Origin: JACTOJ01 sp032335695
Lineage (GTDB): Bacteria; Bacillota; Clostridia; Clostridiales; Clostridiaceae
Assembly: GCF_032335695.1 (NCBI RefSeq)
Contig: NZ_JACTOJ010000020.1
Coordinates: forward strand, 32,454 to 96,453
Length of the DNA stretch: 64,000 bases
Direction: 5' to 3'
The position numbers were made by a program, and so were the translations under genes. The notes beneath the pieces were generated by a model. The model had not been told where the DNA came from. It worked only from the letters and a program-made list of their open reading frames with translations, and did no database searches. Every line of letters starts with the position of its first letter. Position 1 is the first letter of the stretch. Shown piece by piece: positions 35,493 through 44,563 of the stretch.

Positions 35493-36071
35493 ATGAACAA
35501 AACTAAAAATGCTATATTTGAAGTAGCAATAAAAGAGTTTTCTATGAACGGATACAATAAAACCACTATGGACAGCATTGCAGAAAAAGCAGGAGTGGCA
35601 AAAGGCACACTTTACTATCACTTTAATAGCAAAGAAGAAATATTTAACTACATAATGGAAGAAGGGATGAGCAGGTTATCATATAGAGTTGAGGAGGCGG
35701 TAAAAGGTCAGAAGAACTTTTATTCAAAATTCAAAATTTTATGCAAGGTTCAGCTTATGATGGTTTATGAAAATAAAGAGTTTTTTAAAGTGATAATGAG
35801 TCAGCTTTGGGGGCAGGAATCAAGGCAGTTAGAACTCAGAAAAGCCTTAAAAGACTACTTTTCCCAATTAGAAGGGTATATAAAGGAAGCTATAGCAGAA
35901 AAGGCTATAAGGGGCGGAAATGCTGCTCTCATGGCATATTCTTTGTTCGGAACCATTTGTGCAGCTGCAATATACGAACTTATAAACAACAGTATGGAAA
36001 TAGATGCTGTGGTGGATAACCTTATGGATTATATATTAAAGGGAGTAGATTGTGAAAATGTTTACAGTTAA
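35493..36071 (+). CDS. TetR-family regulator
   Basis: A 192-residue regulator with an N-terminal TetR helix-turn-helix (FEVAIKEFSMNGYNKTTMDSIAEKAGVAKGTLYYHFNSKEEIF) and a C-terminal helical ligand domain resembling TetR_C_11-type members. A clear TetR-type palindrome lies just downstream, in the promoter of the YhgE/Pip gene, so it probably represses that gene. The effector is unknown; it may be a membrane-active or cell-wall stress compound. Confidence 0.88.
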   Translation: MNKTKNAIFEVAIKEFSMNGYNKTTMDSIAEKAGVAKGTLYYHFNSKEEIFNYIMEEGMSRLSYRVEEAVKGQKNFYSKFKILCKVQLMMVYENKEFFKVIMSQLWGQESRQLELRKALKDYFSQLEGYIKEAIAEKAIRGGNAALMAYSLFGTICAAAIYELINNSMEIDAVVDNLMDYILKGVDCENVYS

Positions 36072-36162
36072 TTAACAAACCGTACTTAATCTCTACAAAG
36101 TTTTGACACAAAACTATAGTATTATTAAACCATAGAAATTAAATAATTTAAGAAATAATATC

Positions 36163-36200
36163 AAAACAGTTGGTTAGTCCCCCTTTCCAACTGTTTTTTG
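36163..36200 (+). terminator. Terminator of the TetR gene
   Basis: AAAACAGTTGG pairs with CCAACTGTTTT and is followed by TTG; it separates tetR from the YhgE promoter. Confidence 0.8.
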
Positions 36201-36234
36201 TTCTGTTCCAAATCAGTATTGGTTAGAATCTATA

Positions 36235-36280
36235 TTGACAAATCAAAAAAATAATAGTATAAATAAACTGACCAGTCAGT
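36235..36280 (+). promoter_or_regulatory. Promoter and TetR operator of the YhgE/Pip gene
   Basis: TTGACA (36235-36240), a 17-base spacer and TATAAA (36258-36263). The perfect palindrome ACTGACCAGTCAGT (36267-36280) covers the expected transcription start, so bound regulator would block initiation. The next 70 bases form the leader before GGGGTGAGA and the ATG. Confidence 0.8.
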
Positions 36281-36353
36281 ACAAAAATGTACAAACTGTA
36301 TTCGCTTAAGGAAAAAGCGTTAAAGCACAAAAAAGATTACAAGGGGTGAGAAT

Positions 36354-39300
36354 ATGAACTTTTTAAGGATAGCTTCCAGGGATATAAGCAGTACGCTAAA
36401 AAATAGATTTATAAGAGTTTCTGTAATTGCTATAATTATCGTCCCACTTCTTTATAGTTTATTATATTTAGCAGCTTTCTGGGATCCATACAGTAAACTT
36501 AAAAGTATGCCTGTAGCTATAGTAAATTTAGATGAAGGTACTGAAAAGGATGGGAAGCAAGTTAATTATGGAGAAGATGTACAAGATAAATTAAAGAAAA
36601 ACAGTGAATTAGGCTGGAGATTCGTTTCTTTAGAACAGGCAGAAAATGGTGTCAAAGGGAAAGACTACTATGGTATGTTTGTGATACCAAAAGATTTCTC
36701 GGAAAAAATTGTAAGCGCTAAAGACGGAAAACCAGAGCAGGCCACTATAACTTTCACGGAGAATGATAAGAAAAACTTCCTTGCATCTCAGATAGATGGC
36801 AAGGTTCAGCTTCAGCTAAAGCAGGAAATATCAAAAACAATTACAGAGGAATATACGAAAGTTGCCTTTGACAGCCTTAATACGGTTAAGGATGGAATGA
36901 GTCAAGCAGCAGATGGAAGCTCGCAGGTAAGTGATGGAACTTCTAAACTGAAGGATGGAAGCACTCAGTTAAAGGCTGGACTAAGTACACTAAATAGTAA
37001 TGTGCCTTCGCTTTCACAGGGAGTGTCACAGCTATATTCAGGAACTGAAGCTCTTGACAATGGAGTAAATAATCAGAATATAGACTCCAATGGAAATCCT
37101 TTGGGACTTAAAAAAGGAACAGTAACTTTAGATGCTGGAATCAAGCAAGAGCAAGCTGGGATAAATACCTTAAAGGCTAAGCTGGATGGAGCCTTGTCAG
37201 CCTTTGGGGCACAGAATAATTCTCTTTCAAATCTTTTAAGCGATAAAAATGTAAGTGGACTTAAGAGCACTATGAAGGATGTTAACTTTTTATCCAGCAC
37301 AGATATTAGCAGTATAAAACCACTCTTAACTCAAGAAAATCTTAACTTAATAGGAAAAACTACTGCTGATGCGGAGGCTTTAAAGCAAGCTTACGACAGT
37401 AATCCTGAAATAAAAGCATCTGCAGCAACTATTTTAAGCACAAATCCTAGCGATGTAAAAGCACTTATTTCAGGCACTGAAAACCTTGCATCAATAGCTA
37501 AAACTATTAACGTAACGGATAATGACACGGCGGCTATGAAAAAAGTAGTGGATAATGCTGGCGTATTAAAGAATCTTATGGTATCAGTACAAAATATACC
37601 TAATATAGATGGCTTAGATCAGATGGTTACTCAGCTTCCTGCATTTATGGACAATTCAGGAGCTCTAGCAAACATATTAAAAGATTCCCAAACAGTACTT
37701 GGAAACTTTAATAAGCTTGGAACTCAGGAAGTACAGAGTCTTTCTACAAGCAATGATACTATTTATGGAGGAGTAACTGCCATAATAAATGCAGCAAACC
37801 CAGCTAATGGGGCTGATATGAAAAAGCTTGTAGAAGATTACCATAAGCTTGTAGGACAAAACGTAATATCTATGTTTTCCTCTCAGGAAGGAAGTCTGCT
37901 TCAGGAAATTGGAGCACTTAGCGGTAAAAGTGATGGAAATGGCTCCACAACTATAAAGGATCTGGAAGCTTTGCTTCAAGCGGCAGTAAATGGTGGAAGC
38001 GCTCCTGCAAGTTTACTGGAAGGACTTAAAGGCTATGAACAGTATGCAGCTTCTACTACTGAACTACTAACGGATATGACCAAGCTTAATCAGGAGATGT
38101 CAGCTTCAGCTTCACTTATAAATCAAGCGCAAGCCATGCTTACAACCTTGGACAATTTAAAGACAAACAGCCCGGAGCAGTATAAGGCTTTAAAAGAGAC
38201 CATAGGAAGCCTTCCTCAGTTGGAACAGAGCTTAAATGGACTAAAGAGCTCAGGCATTTTAGAGGCAACTAATACGATATTAACTTTTGCAGCTACAAAC
38301 CAGACTCAAATTGATAATATAATGGCTGCACTTCCTCAGCTTAAAACTCTATTGCAAAATAATGCAGATAAGCTGGCGGCAATAAATACCTTGTCACAAA
38401 ATTTAATGCAGCAAGATACTCAGAAAAAGATTAATGCTGTTATGACAGACTTGAATCAGGCTGAAGTTGTTATAAACAGCTTAGATAAAGCAAAGCTTCA
38501 GCAGCTTTTAAGTAAATCTCCTGAGCTTATAGCTACAGTTACTGATCTGGAAAATCAGATGAAAAATAACAGTGATGCATTAGCTCAAATACAAGCAGCA
38601 TTAAATGATAATAATATAGAAAAAGCAAAAGAGCTGATAGCTTCCTTGCCAACCATGACCTCAGGCATCACAGCATTAAATGATGGAATAAACCAGATTT
38701 CCAATGGTTCAACTAATTTGGTTAATGGGGTGACTACTTTAGGGAATGGTACTACAGAATTAAAAAATGGAGTAGGAACTTTAAATTCCAGTGTTCCTCA
38801 ACTATCTGATGGAATAAGCAAGCTTACAGATGGAGGAACTCAACTGGATGATGGTTTGGGTAAATTAAAATCCGGCAGCGATGAGCTTACATCAAAATTG
38901 CAGGATGGTGCTAAAACTCTTAAGGATGGAGTTAAAAATGATGGAACCAGTATGGCAACTTTCGTATCAGAGCCATTAGCCATAAACAATAAGCCTATGA
39001 ATGCTATTAATAATTATGGTACTGGTTTTACACCATATTTCATTCCTTTATCCTTATGGGTGGGAGCTATAATGATGTTCTTCGTAATAACTGATAAAGT
39101 AGATGAAGATATAACTGCAAGCTCACGCTCCATAGTGCTAGGCAAATTCTTATCCTATGGATATATAGGTATAATGCAGTCTATGCTGGTAAGTGTAGTG
39201 GTGCTTTGTTTAGGATTAAAACCTGATAACCTGCTGCTGTACTTTGCAACCAATGTGATTATGTCCTTTGTTTATATAGCCATAATACAATGCTTGATAT

Positions 39301-39617
39301 TCCTGATGGGAGATGCAGGAAGACTGCTTGCTATAGTGTTTTTAATATTGCAGCTTACCTCCAGCGGAGGGACCTTCCCATTAGAGCTTGTACCAGGGCT
39401 ATTTAAAGCGTTAAATCCATTTATGCCATTTACCTACGCTACTTCAGCCCTTAGAGAGGCTATATCCGGTGTGGATTATGCAGTATATACAAAGGATATG
39501 TTTATCCTAATAGCTGTTATGATAGTATTCTTAATCATATCAGTTACACTTAAGAGTCATGCGGATAAGCTTAAAGAAAAAATACAATCAAAGAAAGAAG
39601 CCGCAGCTGCTCTTTAG
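36354..39617 (+). CDS. YhgE/Pip-domain membrane protein (ABC-2 type)
   Basis: A 1087-residue protein. A first helix (about 20-42) is followed by the YhgE/Pip N-domain (MPVAIVNLDEGTEKDGKQVNYG; MFVIPKDFSEKIVSA). The very long central extracellular coiled region carries Pip-type LxDGxxxLxxG repeats near 180-225 and 830-890 (SDGTSKLKDGSTQLKAGL; LSDGISKLTDGGTQLDDGL). Five to six C-terminal helices form an ABC-2-like domain. Relatives include the phage infection protein and ESX-type accessory proteins. It is longer than most relatives, mainly in the central region. Confidence 0.9.
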   Translation: MNFLRIASRDISSTLKNRFIRVSVIAIIIVPLLYSLLYLAAFWDPYSKLKSMPVAIVNLDEGTEKDGKQVNYGEDVQDKLKKNSELGWRFVSLEQAENGVKGKDYYGMFVIPKDFSEKIVSAKDGKPEQATITFTENDKKNFLASQIDGKVQLQLKQEISKTITEEYTKVAFDSLNTVKDGMSQAADGSSQVSDGTSKLKDGSTQLKAGLSTLNSNVPSLSQGVSQLYSGTEALDNGVNNQNIDSNGNPLGLKKGTVTLDAGIKQEQAGINTLKAKLDGALSAFGAQNNSLSNLLSDKNVSGLKSTMKDVNFLSSTDISSIKPLLTQENLNLIGKTTADAEALKQAYDSNPEIKASAATILSTNPSDVKALISGTENLASIAKTINVTDNDTAAMKKVVDNAGVLKNLMVSVQNIPNIDGLDQMVTQLPAFMDNSGALANILKDSQTVLGNFNKLGTQEVQSLSTSNDTIYGGVTAIINAANPANGADMKKLVEDYHKLVGQNVISMFSSQEGSLLQEIGALSGKSDGNGSTTIKDLEALLQAAVNGGSAPASLLEGLKGYEQYAASTTELLTDMTKLNQEMSASASLINQAQAMLTTLDNLKTNSPEQYKALKETIGSLPQLEQSLNGLKSSGILEATNTILTFAATNQTQIDNIMAALPQLKTLLQNNADKLAAINTLSQNLMQQDTQKKINAVMTDLNQAEVVINSLDKAKLQQLLSKSPELIATVTDLENQMKNNSDALAQIQAALNDNNIEKAKELIASLPTMTSGITALNDGINQISNGSTNLVNGVTTLGNGTTELKNGVGTLNSSVPQLSDGISKLTDGGTQLDDGLGKLKSGSDELTSKLQDGAKTLKDGVKNDGTSMATFVSEPLAINNKPMNAINNYGTGFTPYFIPLSLWVGAIMMFFVITDKVDEDITASSRSIVLGKFLSYGYIGIMQSMLVSVVVLCLGLKPDNLLLYFATNVIMSFVYIAIIQCLIFLMGDAGRLLAIVFLILQLTSSGGTFPLELVPGLFKALNPFMPFTYATSALREAISGVDYAVYTKDMFILIAVMIVFLIISVTLKSHADKLKEKIQSKKEAAAAL

Positions 39618-39635
39618 CAAAAGCTTGAATATACA

Positions 39636-39683
39636 AAAACCCCTGAATAATAAGAAAATACTTCTTATTATTCAGGGGTTTTT
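39636..39683. terminator. Bidirectional terminator between the YhgE gene and the aarF-type gene
   Basis: AAAACCCCTGAATAATAAG pairs with CTTATTATTCAGGGGTTTT over about 18 bases with A and T runs on both sides. Confidence 0.9.
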
Positions 39684-39709
39684 AATTTCCTGGGAAATGT
39701 TTAAATAAC

Positions 39710-41314
39710 TCACATTTTACCTGATTTAATTATGGATATAAGCACCCAAAGAGCCATTACTGCAGCTATGCCGAAGCCCAAAATCCCAATTACAGATACT
39801 CCATGAATCTTGCTGCCATTATTAAAATTAACTATCAGGGAAGAGCCTATTATCATGGAGGAAACCATAAGACCCGCCACCATTCTGTTCACCATTTTGT
39901 TAAGAGAATTTATAGGATTTTCTAAATTCTTATGTTCAAATTGAATCTTTGCTCTGCCTCTTATCAAGCTTTCAGACAGCTCTATAAGCTTTGATGGCAG
40001 CCTAGCAGAATTTTTAGTAAATACGATTGCTTTTGAAGCTATATCTTCTAAACTTAAATCCTTAAGCTGACTCTTTCTTAGATTTGATATAACGTAGGGT
40101 TTAGATAATTCCAGCATATTTATATCTGGAGATACTTTTGTTAGAACGCCTTCTATTATCACCAAGGATCTTGCCAAAAGTACAAGATTTTTGGGAACTC
40201 TTAAATTATTTCTTTTGGATATATCCATTATCTCTTCCAATACTATAGAAACCTTTATATTCATGAGCGAGGTGGAAAGATAGCTGTCAAATAGATAGTC
40301 AATGTCTTCATATAGCTGATTCCTATTTACATATCCGGTTCTTACTCCTATGGACATGAGTATGGAGATGAGCTTATTTATATCATTAAAAACTATAGAG
40401 GTTATAACTTCGTTCAAAGCACTTTTCAAGGAATTAGGTATGTTTCCCACTATTCCAAAGTCAATAAAGCATATTTGACCATTTCTTATAAGAAGGTTGC
40501 CAGGATGAGGATCACCATGAAAAAAACCATCTTCAAATACTTGTTTAAAGAAGGAAAGGGCTAAATTTTTGCCTATGCGATTAAGGTCAGTTCCAGACTT
40601 CTTTAACGCGTATACATCAGAAATTTTTATTCCATTTATTTTTTCCATGGTAAGCACATGAGTGCTGGTTATTTCTTTTATGACATAGGGAACTGCTATA
40701 CCTTCAACTCCTGTGTTAAGTTCTTTGAATTTATCCATATTGCTTGCTTCTATCTTGAAATCAAGTTCCTTCTCAGTAGATTCCATTATCTCATCCAAGG
40801 CTTCCTTAGGATCCACTAAGGTTTCGCCTATTCTAGCCTTAGTAAAGCTGAGAATTCTTTTTAGTATGGATATATCAATTTTCATTTTTTCATATATGTG
40901 AGGTCTCTGAATCTTCACAAGCACTTCTCTTCCATCGAAAAGCACAGCTCTATGTACCTGAGATATGGAGGCAGAAGCAAAGGCTTTTTTATCAAACTGT
41001 TTGAAAAGTTCATCTATAGACATATTGAAGTCTTTTTTTATTACCTCAGATATTTCTTCAAAGCTTTCAGGAGGAACATTATCTTGAAGCTTTATAAGTT
41101 CGTTTATATAATCTGGGGGAAGAATATCAGGTCTAGTGCTAAGTATTTGACCTATTTTAATAAAGGTGGGGCCTAGCTTCTCAAAGGCCATTCTGAGATT
41201 TTTAGGTGATTTATTGTTTTTGCTGATCTTTGAATCCACAATAAAGCCGAAGCCATATTGAGCCATTATTTTAACTATTTCCTTTAATCTTTGCACAGAA
41301 TTTTTATAAACCAT
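39710..41314 (-). CDS. AarF/UbiB (ABC1/ADCK) family atypical kinase
   Basis: A 534-residue protein with the UbiB signature region KLGPTFIKIGQILSTRPDILPP, the KxGQ motif and the Ala-rich nucleotide loop (ASASISQVHRAVL), catalytic DGFFHGDPHPGN and IDFGIVG. Two C-terminal helices anchor it in the membrane (about 465-530). In quinone-making bacteria UbiB supports ubiquinone synthesis; clostridia lack that pathway, so the role here is open, perhaps isoprenoid or lipid handling. Single gene between two terminator or promoter regions. Confidence 0.92.
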   Translation of the reverse strand: MVYKNSVQRLKEIVKIMAQYGFGFIVDSKISKNNKSPKNLRMAFEKLGPTFIKIGQILSTRPDILPPDYINELIKLQDNVPPESFEEISEVIKKDFNMSIDELFKQFDKKAFASASISQVHRAVLFDGREVLVKIQRPHIYEKMKIDISILKRILSFTKARIGETLVDPKEALDEIMESTEKELDFKIEASNMDKFKELNTGVEGIAVPYVIKEITSTHVLTMEKINGIKISDVYALKKSGTDLNRIGKNLALSFFKQVFEDGFFHGDPHPGNLLIRNGQICFIDFGIVGNIPNSLKSALNEVITSIVFNDINKLISILMSIGVRTGYVNRNQLYEDIDYLFDSYLSTSLMNIKVSIVLEEIMDISKRNNLRVPKNLVLLARSLVIIEGVLTKVSPDINMLELSKPYVISNLRKSQLKDLSLEDIASKAIVFTKNSARLPSKLIELSESLIRGRAKIQFEHKNLENPINSLNKMVNRMVAGLMVSSMIIGSSLIVNFNNGSKIHGVSVIGILGFGIAAVMALWVLISIIKSGKM

Positions 41315-41541
41315 TTAATCACACCTTTAGTAAATTAATTTGTAGGGATAAAAAGTATATTTATGAATAGTATATATTATAATCAATCTATTATAATTTT
41401 AACATAATTGTCTTATGAATTACTACTTTTTGAGGTAAGAAGTGGAAGGCAATATGGAGGCATAATTTATTGTTATTTGAGATAAATGATGAAGTATAGT
41501 GAGTCAATTAAGAGGTTTATAAGCTTTTCAGTTCCTTTTAT

Positions 41542-41607
41542 ACTTGTTTTATGCTGCAAATTAACATGTTAATTTGCGTTGATATTATCAGCAAAACAAG
41601 ATATAAT
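41542..41607 (+). promoter_or_regulatory. Promoter and palindromic operator of the toxin-antitoxin operon
   Basis: TTGATA (41579-41584), a 17-base spacer and perfect TATAAT (41602-41607). A perfect 22-base palindrome, GCAAATTAACATGTTAATTTGC (41556-41577), abuts the -35. Outer arms TTGTTTTATGCTG and CAGCAAAACAA also pair imperfectly across the site. This matches operator architecture of autoregulated antitoxins. Confidence 0.82.
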
Positions 41608-41630
41608 ATTTAAAAAAGGGGATGATTAAA

Positions 41631-41876
41631 ATGCCAAATATTAAACCAATTTCTGATTTGAGAAATTATACAGAAGTGCTTAATGAAGTATCAGAAAATA
41701 GTCCCGTTTATTTGACTAGGAATGGGCGTGGAGAATTTGCCATTATAAAGCTTGCGGAATTGGATAAATTAAAGTCTAAAGTTAAGTTACTTGCTAAGCT
41801 GGAAGAAGGTGAAAAATCTGCCCGTGAGAGAGGTTGGCTTTCTCCAGAAGATGTAGAAGCTGAATTAGGATTATAA
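41631..41876 (+). CDS. Phd/YefM-family antitoxin
   Basis: 81 residues from the ATG spaced correctly after AAGGGG; an ATG at 41622 touches the ribosome site. The N-terminal PNIKPISDLRNYTEVLNEVSENSPVYLTRNGRGEFAIIKLAEL is the Phd/YefM DNA-binding fold. The C-terminal tail (ARERGWLSPEDVEAELGL) is the usual toxin-wrapping part. It should neutralise the toxin encoded 3 bases downstream and repress the operon through the 22-base palindrome. Confidence 0.92.
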   Translation: MPNIKPISDLRNYTEVLNEVSENSPVYLTRNGRGEFAIIKLAELDKLKSKVKLLAKLEEGEKSARERGWLSPEDVEAELGL

Positions 41877-41879
41877 ATT

Positions 41880-42212
41880 ATGACAAAAGTTGAATATTCG
41901 CCAATGGCATTAGAAGATTTGAAGAACATAAGAGACTATATTTTAACCAATTTTGGAGACAATACTGCAAAACAAGTTTTAAAAAAAATTACGTCTGATA
42001 TCAGAAAGCTAGAACAATATCCTGTATTAGGAGTTGACCTTGGAAATATTATTGATGTTCCTACGGAATACAGGTATATATTTTCAGAAAAAAATTATAT
42101 TTTTTATCATCTTGAATTTGATAAAATTCGTATTGTACGAGTTTTAAATGAGAAACAAGATTATATAAAACAATTATTTGGTATTATGACTGGATCGGAT
42201 GAAGAAAATTAA
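41880..42212 (+). CDS. RelE/ParE-family toxin
   Basis: A 110-residue protein with the RelE/ParE pattern VEYSPMALEDLKNIRDYILTNFGDNTAKQVLKKITSDIRKLEQYPVLG and a C-terminal YRYIFSEKNYIFYHLEFDKIRIVRVLNEKQDY. The family acts either as ribosome-dependent mRNA nuclease (RelE) or gyrase inhibitor (ParE). The I(R)VVRVLNxxxDY end is common in both, so the target cannot be fixed from sequence. It is coupled to the antitoxin gene. Confidence 0.9.
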   Translation: MTKVEYSPMALEDLKNIRDYILTNFGDNTAKQVLKKITSDIRKLEQYPVLGVDLGNIIDVPTEYRYIFSEKNYIFYHLEFDKIRIVRVLNEKQDYIKQLFGIMTGSDEEN

Positions 42213-42321
42213 TATCATATCATATTTTTTATATTACGGATTAACTGTAACTAATAAAACTGCCTTTACATAATTGTTACCATAGTATATAATAATATAT
42301 TGTGAAAAACAAATTTAATAT

Positions 42322-42395
42322 GTGCCCATAGCTCAGTAGGATAGAGCAGCGGTTTCCTAAACCGCGTGCCGGAGGTTCGACTCCTCTTGGGCACA
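42322..42395 (+). tRNA. tRNA-Arg (anticodon CCT)
   Basis: The acceptor stem GTGCCCA pairs with TGGGCAC, the anticodon stem GCGGT/ACCGC encloses the loop TTCCTAA (anticodon CCT), and the T arm carries GAGGTTCGACTCCTC. The D arm is AGCTCAGTAGGATAGAGC. Confidence 0.95.
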
Positions 42396-42400
42396 CTGAG

Positions 42401-42440
42401 AAAGCTCTTGCAGATTCAATGACTGCAAGGGCTTTAATTT
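42401..42440 (+). terminator. Terminator of tRNA-Arg(CCT)
   Basis: AAAGCTCTTGCAG pairs with CTGCAAGGGCTTT (one G-T pair) and is followed by AATTTTGT. Confidence 0.8.
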
Positions 42441-42552
42441 TGTAATAAAGTAAGGATAACTTGCAGGTTAATTATAATTATTAATAACAAAATAAGAAAG
42501 TGCACTATAAGTTACACTTTCCTAGATATGAAATATACACATTATGAATGCG

Positions 42553-43266
42553 CTATTCGCTTTCAGCATATCTTTTTATTTCAACAGTAAGTTCAATTAA
42601 AGTTTTATTAACAATTCCTTTTATAAATTTCTGTTCATCTTCTCCAAGCGTTATAGATACAGTGGAACCTTCTTCCTCATCTTCATCTTCATAAATTGGC
42701 TTTACAGCAATGGATTTTAAGTCATCTAAAACTGATGAAGATGTAACTGAGCAAATATCGCCTTCTTGAGCTTCTGAGGCTGCTATAAATGATTTAAATG
42801 GGATCCAAACAGTTGTATGACGGACAACACCATCTACAGCAATGTTATCATCTACCACGCCGCAGCTTGGCTTAGGCTGTTCCTTCTTGTTTTTATTCTT
42901 GTTCTTATTGTCGCTATTCTTATTATTTTGCATATTTACATAGCCATTTTTCTCGGAGTTGTTTGAATTTTCATTACTTTTTTCTTGGTTGTTATTCTCT
43001 GAAGGTGGTCTTTTTGCGGTAGTATATAAAATATAGCTATTTAGATAACCACTTACTAAAATAGTCCCATTGCCAACCTTTATGTCTTTTACTTCGATTT
43101 GATCTTGGATATTAATTACTTTTAATACTACATCTTTCTTAGGTGCATCGAAAATAATTTCTCTTTCAATTAGTTCTTGACGAGATGCTTTTCCAATCGA
43201 TATAAGTTCAGCTTTTTTATTTATATTATTGTCACTTATTCCTTGTGGATTTAAGTTTGTTTCCAT
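42553..43266 (-). CDS. SPOCS/DUF3794-type spore-surface protein A
   Basis: A 237-residue protein. An N-terminal strand-rich region (REIIFDAPKKDVVLKVINIQ; VKDIKVGNGTILVSGYLNSYILYTT) and a later GVVRHTTVWIPFKSFIAASEAQEGD segment match SPOCS (DUF3794) domains found in clostridial spore-coat proteins such as SipL. A low-complexity Asn/Lys linker (about residues 88-130) sits inside the domain. The C-terminus is acidic and then ends in LIELTVEIKRYAE. GGAGGCAGACAT precedes the ATG. A close paralogue lies at 45331-46032. No signal peptide is present, as expected for proteins added from the mother cell. Confidence 0.75.
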   Translation of the reverse strand: METNLNPQGISDNNINKKAELISIGKASRQELIEREIIFDAPKKDVVLKVINIQDQIEVKDIKVGNGTILVSGYLNSYILYTTAKRPPSENNNQEKSNENSNNSEKNGYVNMQNNKNSDNKNKNKNKKEQPKPSCGVVDDNIAVDGVVRHTTVWIPFKSFIAASEAQEGDICSVTSSSVLDDLKSIAVKPIYEDEDEEEGSTVSITLGEDEQKFIKGIVNKTLIELTVEIKRYAESE

Positions 43267-43519
43267 ATGTCTGCCTCCTCTATAATCTTGTTAGTGCAAA
43301 ATTTTTATATAACTGGCTAATATCTATATTCATACCGCTGTTTTTGGTTGTCATTACCAAGCTTGACACTTTTTATCCTAGTTATAATATATTTCGAAAT
43401 TTTTAAAAGGTTCATTGCCAACAGAGAAAATTTCATATTTAGTACTGTTAAAAAGCTTAGTACGTGTAATAATACCCTTTAATAGAAATACTTTTATGTT
43501 AATAGATAAGCTACAAAGT

Positions 43520-43732
43520 TTATTTTTCTTCAAATATATGACATATTATTTTGTTTTTATGAATATAAAAAACTTTATTTCTGCTGTCTTTAACTATGAA
43601 ATATTCACTAGATTCTCCTAGAAATATTCCATTAATGTAAGAGTGTTTATTACCGGATTCAATCATTACCGAAACATATTGTCCTTTATCATCTATTTCT
43701 TTTTCTTTGCTTTCCTCTAGATTTTCTGACAT
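43520..43732 (-). CDS. Small Sm-like barrel protein (70 residues)
   Basis: Start chosen at the second ATG, which has GGGGGGTG six bases upstream. After an acidic 17-residue head (SENLEESKEKEIDDKG) comes a compact strand pattern QYVSVMIESGNKHSYINGIFLGESSEYFIVKDSRNKVFYIHKNKII. This is like small Sm/SH3-like beta-barrels and DUF2642-type spore proteins. It has the same pattern as the four 59-residue proteins nearby, though sequence identity is low. Function unknown; location suggests a spore-surface role. Confidence 0.6.
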   Translation of the reverse strand: MSENLEESKEKEIDDKGQYVSVMIESGNKHSYINGIFLGESSEYFIVKDSRNKVFYIHKNKIICHIFEEK

Positions 43733-43873
43733 TGATTTCACCCCCCTATTCTACAATTGGTAATTAATATAACTCTCATGATGAAGAATAGCAGCATAAT
43801 TACAGGCTCGATATAGTATATTAACGCCATAAATAAATGTTCAGCTAAGTTACTTGTTTAAAAATTATTTTAG

Positions 43874-43920
43874 TTGCAGGATTTTTCGTAACATTATTGA
43901 CTAAAATTTAATAATATATA
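43874..43920 (+). promoter_or_regulatory. Conserved promoter-like block upstream of the first 59-residue gene
   Basis: TTGCAGGATTTTTCGTAACATTATTGA, then AATAATATA 17 bases after the GTAAC. The same block occurs inverted upstream of the SPOCS-B gene (46123-46167) with the same 17-base spacing. The AC/AATA-n3-TA arrangement resembles late-sporulation sigma-K type promoters, but this is only a loose match. Confidence 0.5.
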
Positions 43921-44006
43921 TTGAGAAAATAAATTTTTTAATTAAATATAATTAAAAATAAGTGATTCTATTAAAGACTTTTAAAGATTATAAGGAGGCC
44001 ATTAAT

Positions 44007-44186
44007 ATGAACATTAAAGTACTAGAAGAAAATTATCTAGGAACAAAAATTACAGTCGTAACAAAAAGCGGCAACAAGATACAAGGAGAAATTTTAAGAA
44101 CTAGCGAATATTCTGATTTCATAAAACTAAAAACCGAGAATGGAATAACAGTAATTAATATTAGTGCAGTTGAAAGCATATATTAA
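44007..44186 (+). CDS. 59-residue Sm-like barrel protein 1
   Basis: From the ATG after AAGGAGGCC. The sequence is one short domain: YLGTKITVVTKSGNKIQGEIL, then DFIKLKTENGITVINISAVESIY. The alternation of strands with S-G-N-K-x-x-G and a final I-E-S-I-Y resembles Sm/Hfq-like five-stranded barrels. It shares 41 of 59 residues with the protein at 46376. There is no signal peptide, membrane helix or Cys. It forms a pair with the next gene. Confidence 0.7.
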   Translation: MNIKVLEENYLGTKITVVTKSGNKIQGEILRTSEYSDFIKLKTENGITVINISAVESIY

Positions 44187-44236
44187 TCGTCATGTAAATT
44201 TAACTATAAGAATGTTTATAAGAGGAGGAAAAATTG

Positions 44237-44416
44237 ATGGATATTAGCAAAATAAATGAAGGTGAACTTGGTTATAACGTAACAGTTGTTACATTGAGCG
44301 GAAATAAAATACAGGGATCTATTCTAAATAATACTGAAGATCCAGATGTATTAAAACTTAAAACCGAAAAGGGTATAGTAATTGTAAATAGTTCATCTAT
44401 AGAAAGTATATATTAA
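44237..44416 (+). CDS. 59-residue Sm-like barrel protein 2
   Basis: From the ATG after GAGGAGGAAAAATTG. Core: ELGYNVTVVTLSGNKIQGSIL and VLKLKTEKGIVIVNSSSIESIY. It is a paralogue of the preceding gene and shares 46 of 59 residues with the protein at 46644. The gene is 50 bases after protein 1 and probably co-transcribed. The near-identical VVTxSGNKIQG and LKTExGI blocks suggest a shared surface for binding a partner or for ring assembly. Confidence 0.7.
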   Translation: MDISKINEGELGYNVTVVTLSGNKIQGSILNNTEDPDVLKLKTEKGIVIVNSSSIESIY

Positions 44417-44476
44417 AATTTTATCTTGTAATTATTGTATTTTATGATTATAAGTTTAAATAAACACAAATAATTT

Positions 44477-44504
44477 AGAGGCTACCGTAGCGGTACCTCT
44501 TTTA
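44477..44504 (+). terminator. Terminator after the first pair of 59-residue genes
   Basis: AGAGGCTACCG pairs with CGGTACCTCT with one bulged base, followed by TTTTAC. Confidence 0.75.
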
Positions 44505-44563
44505 CATATACAATCATCAGTAAGTACAGTATATTAACAGTTTAATTGGGAGGAATTTATATA

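Noticed and set aside
41880..42320. Possible riboswitch or attenuator between the toxin gene and tRNA-Arg(CCT)
   Set aside because: No conserved fold or terminator is visible; the stretch is plain AT-rich spacer.
42322..42395. tRNA-Arg(CCT) as an integration site
   Set aside because: No direct repeat of the tRNA 3' end and no integrase gene is seen in the neighbourhood.
43415..43621. Plus-strand 68-codon open frame overlapping the 70-residue barrel gene
   Set aside because: The opposite strand has a better ribosome site and a protein matching the neighbouring barrel family.
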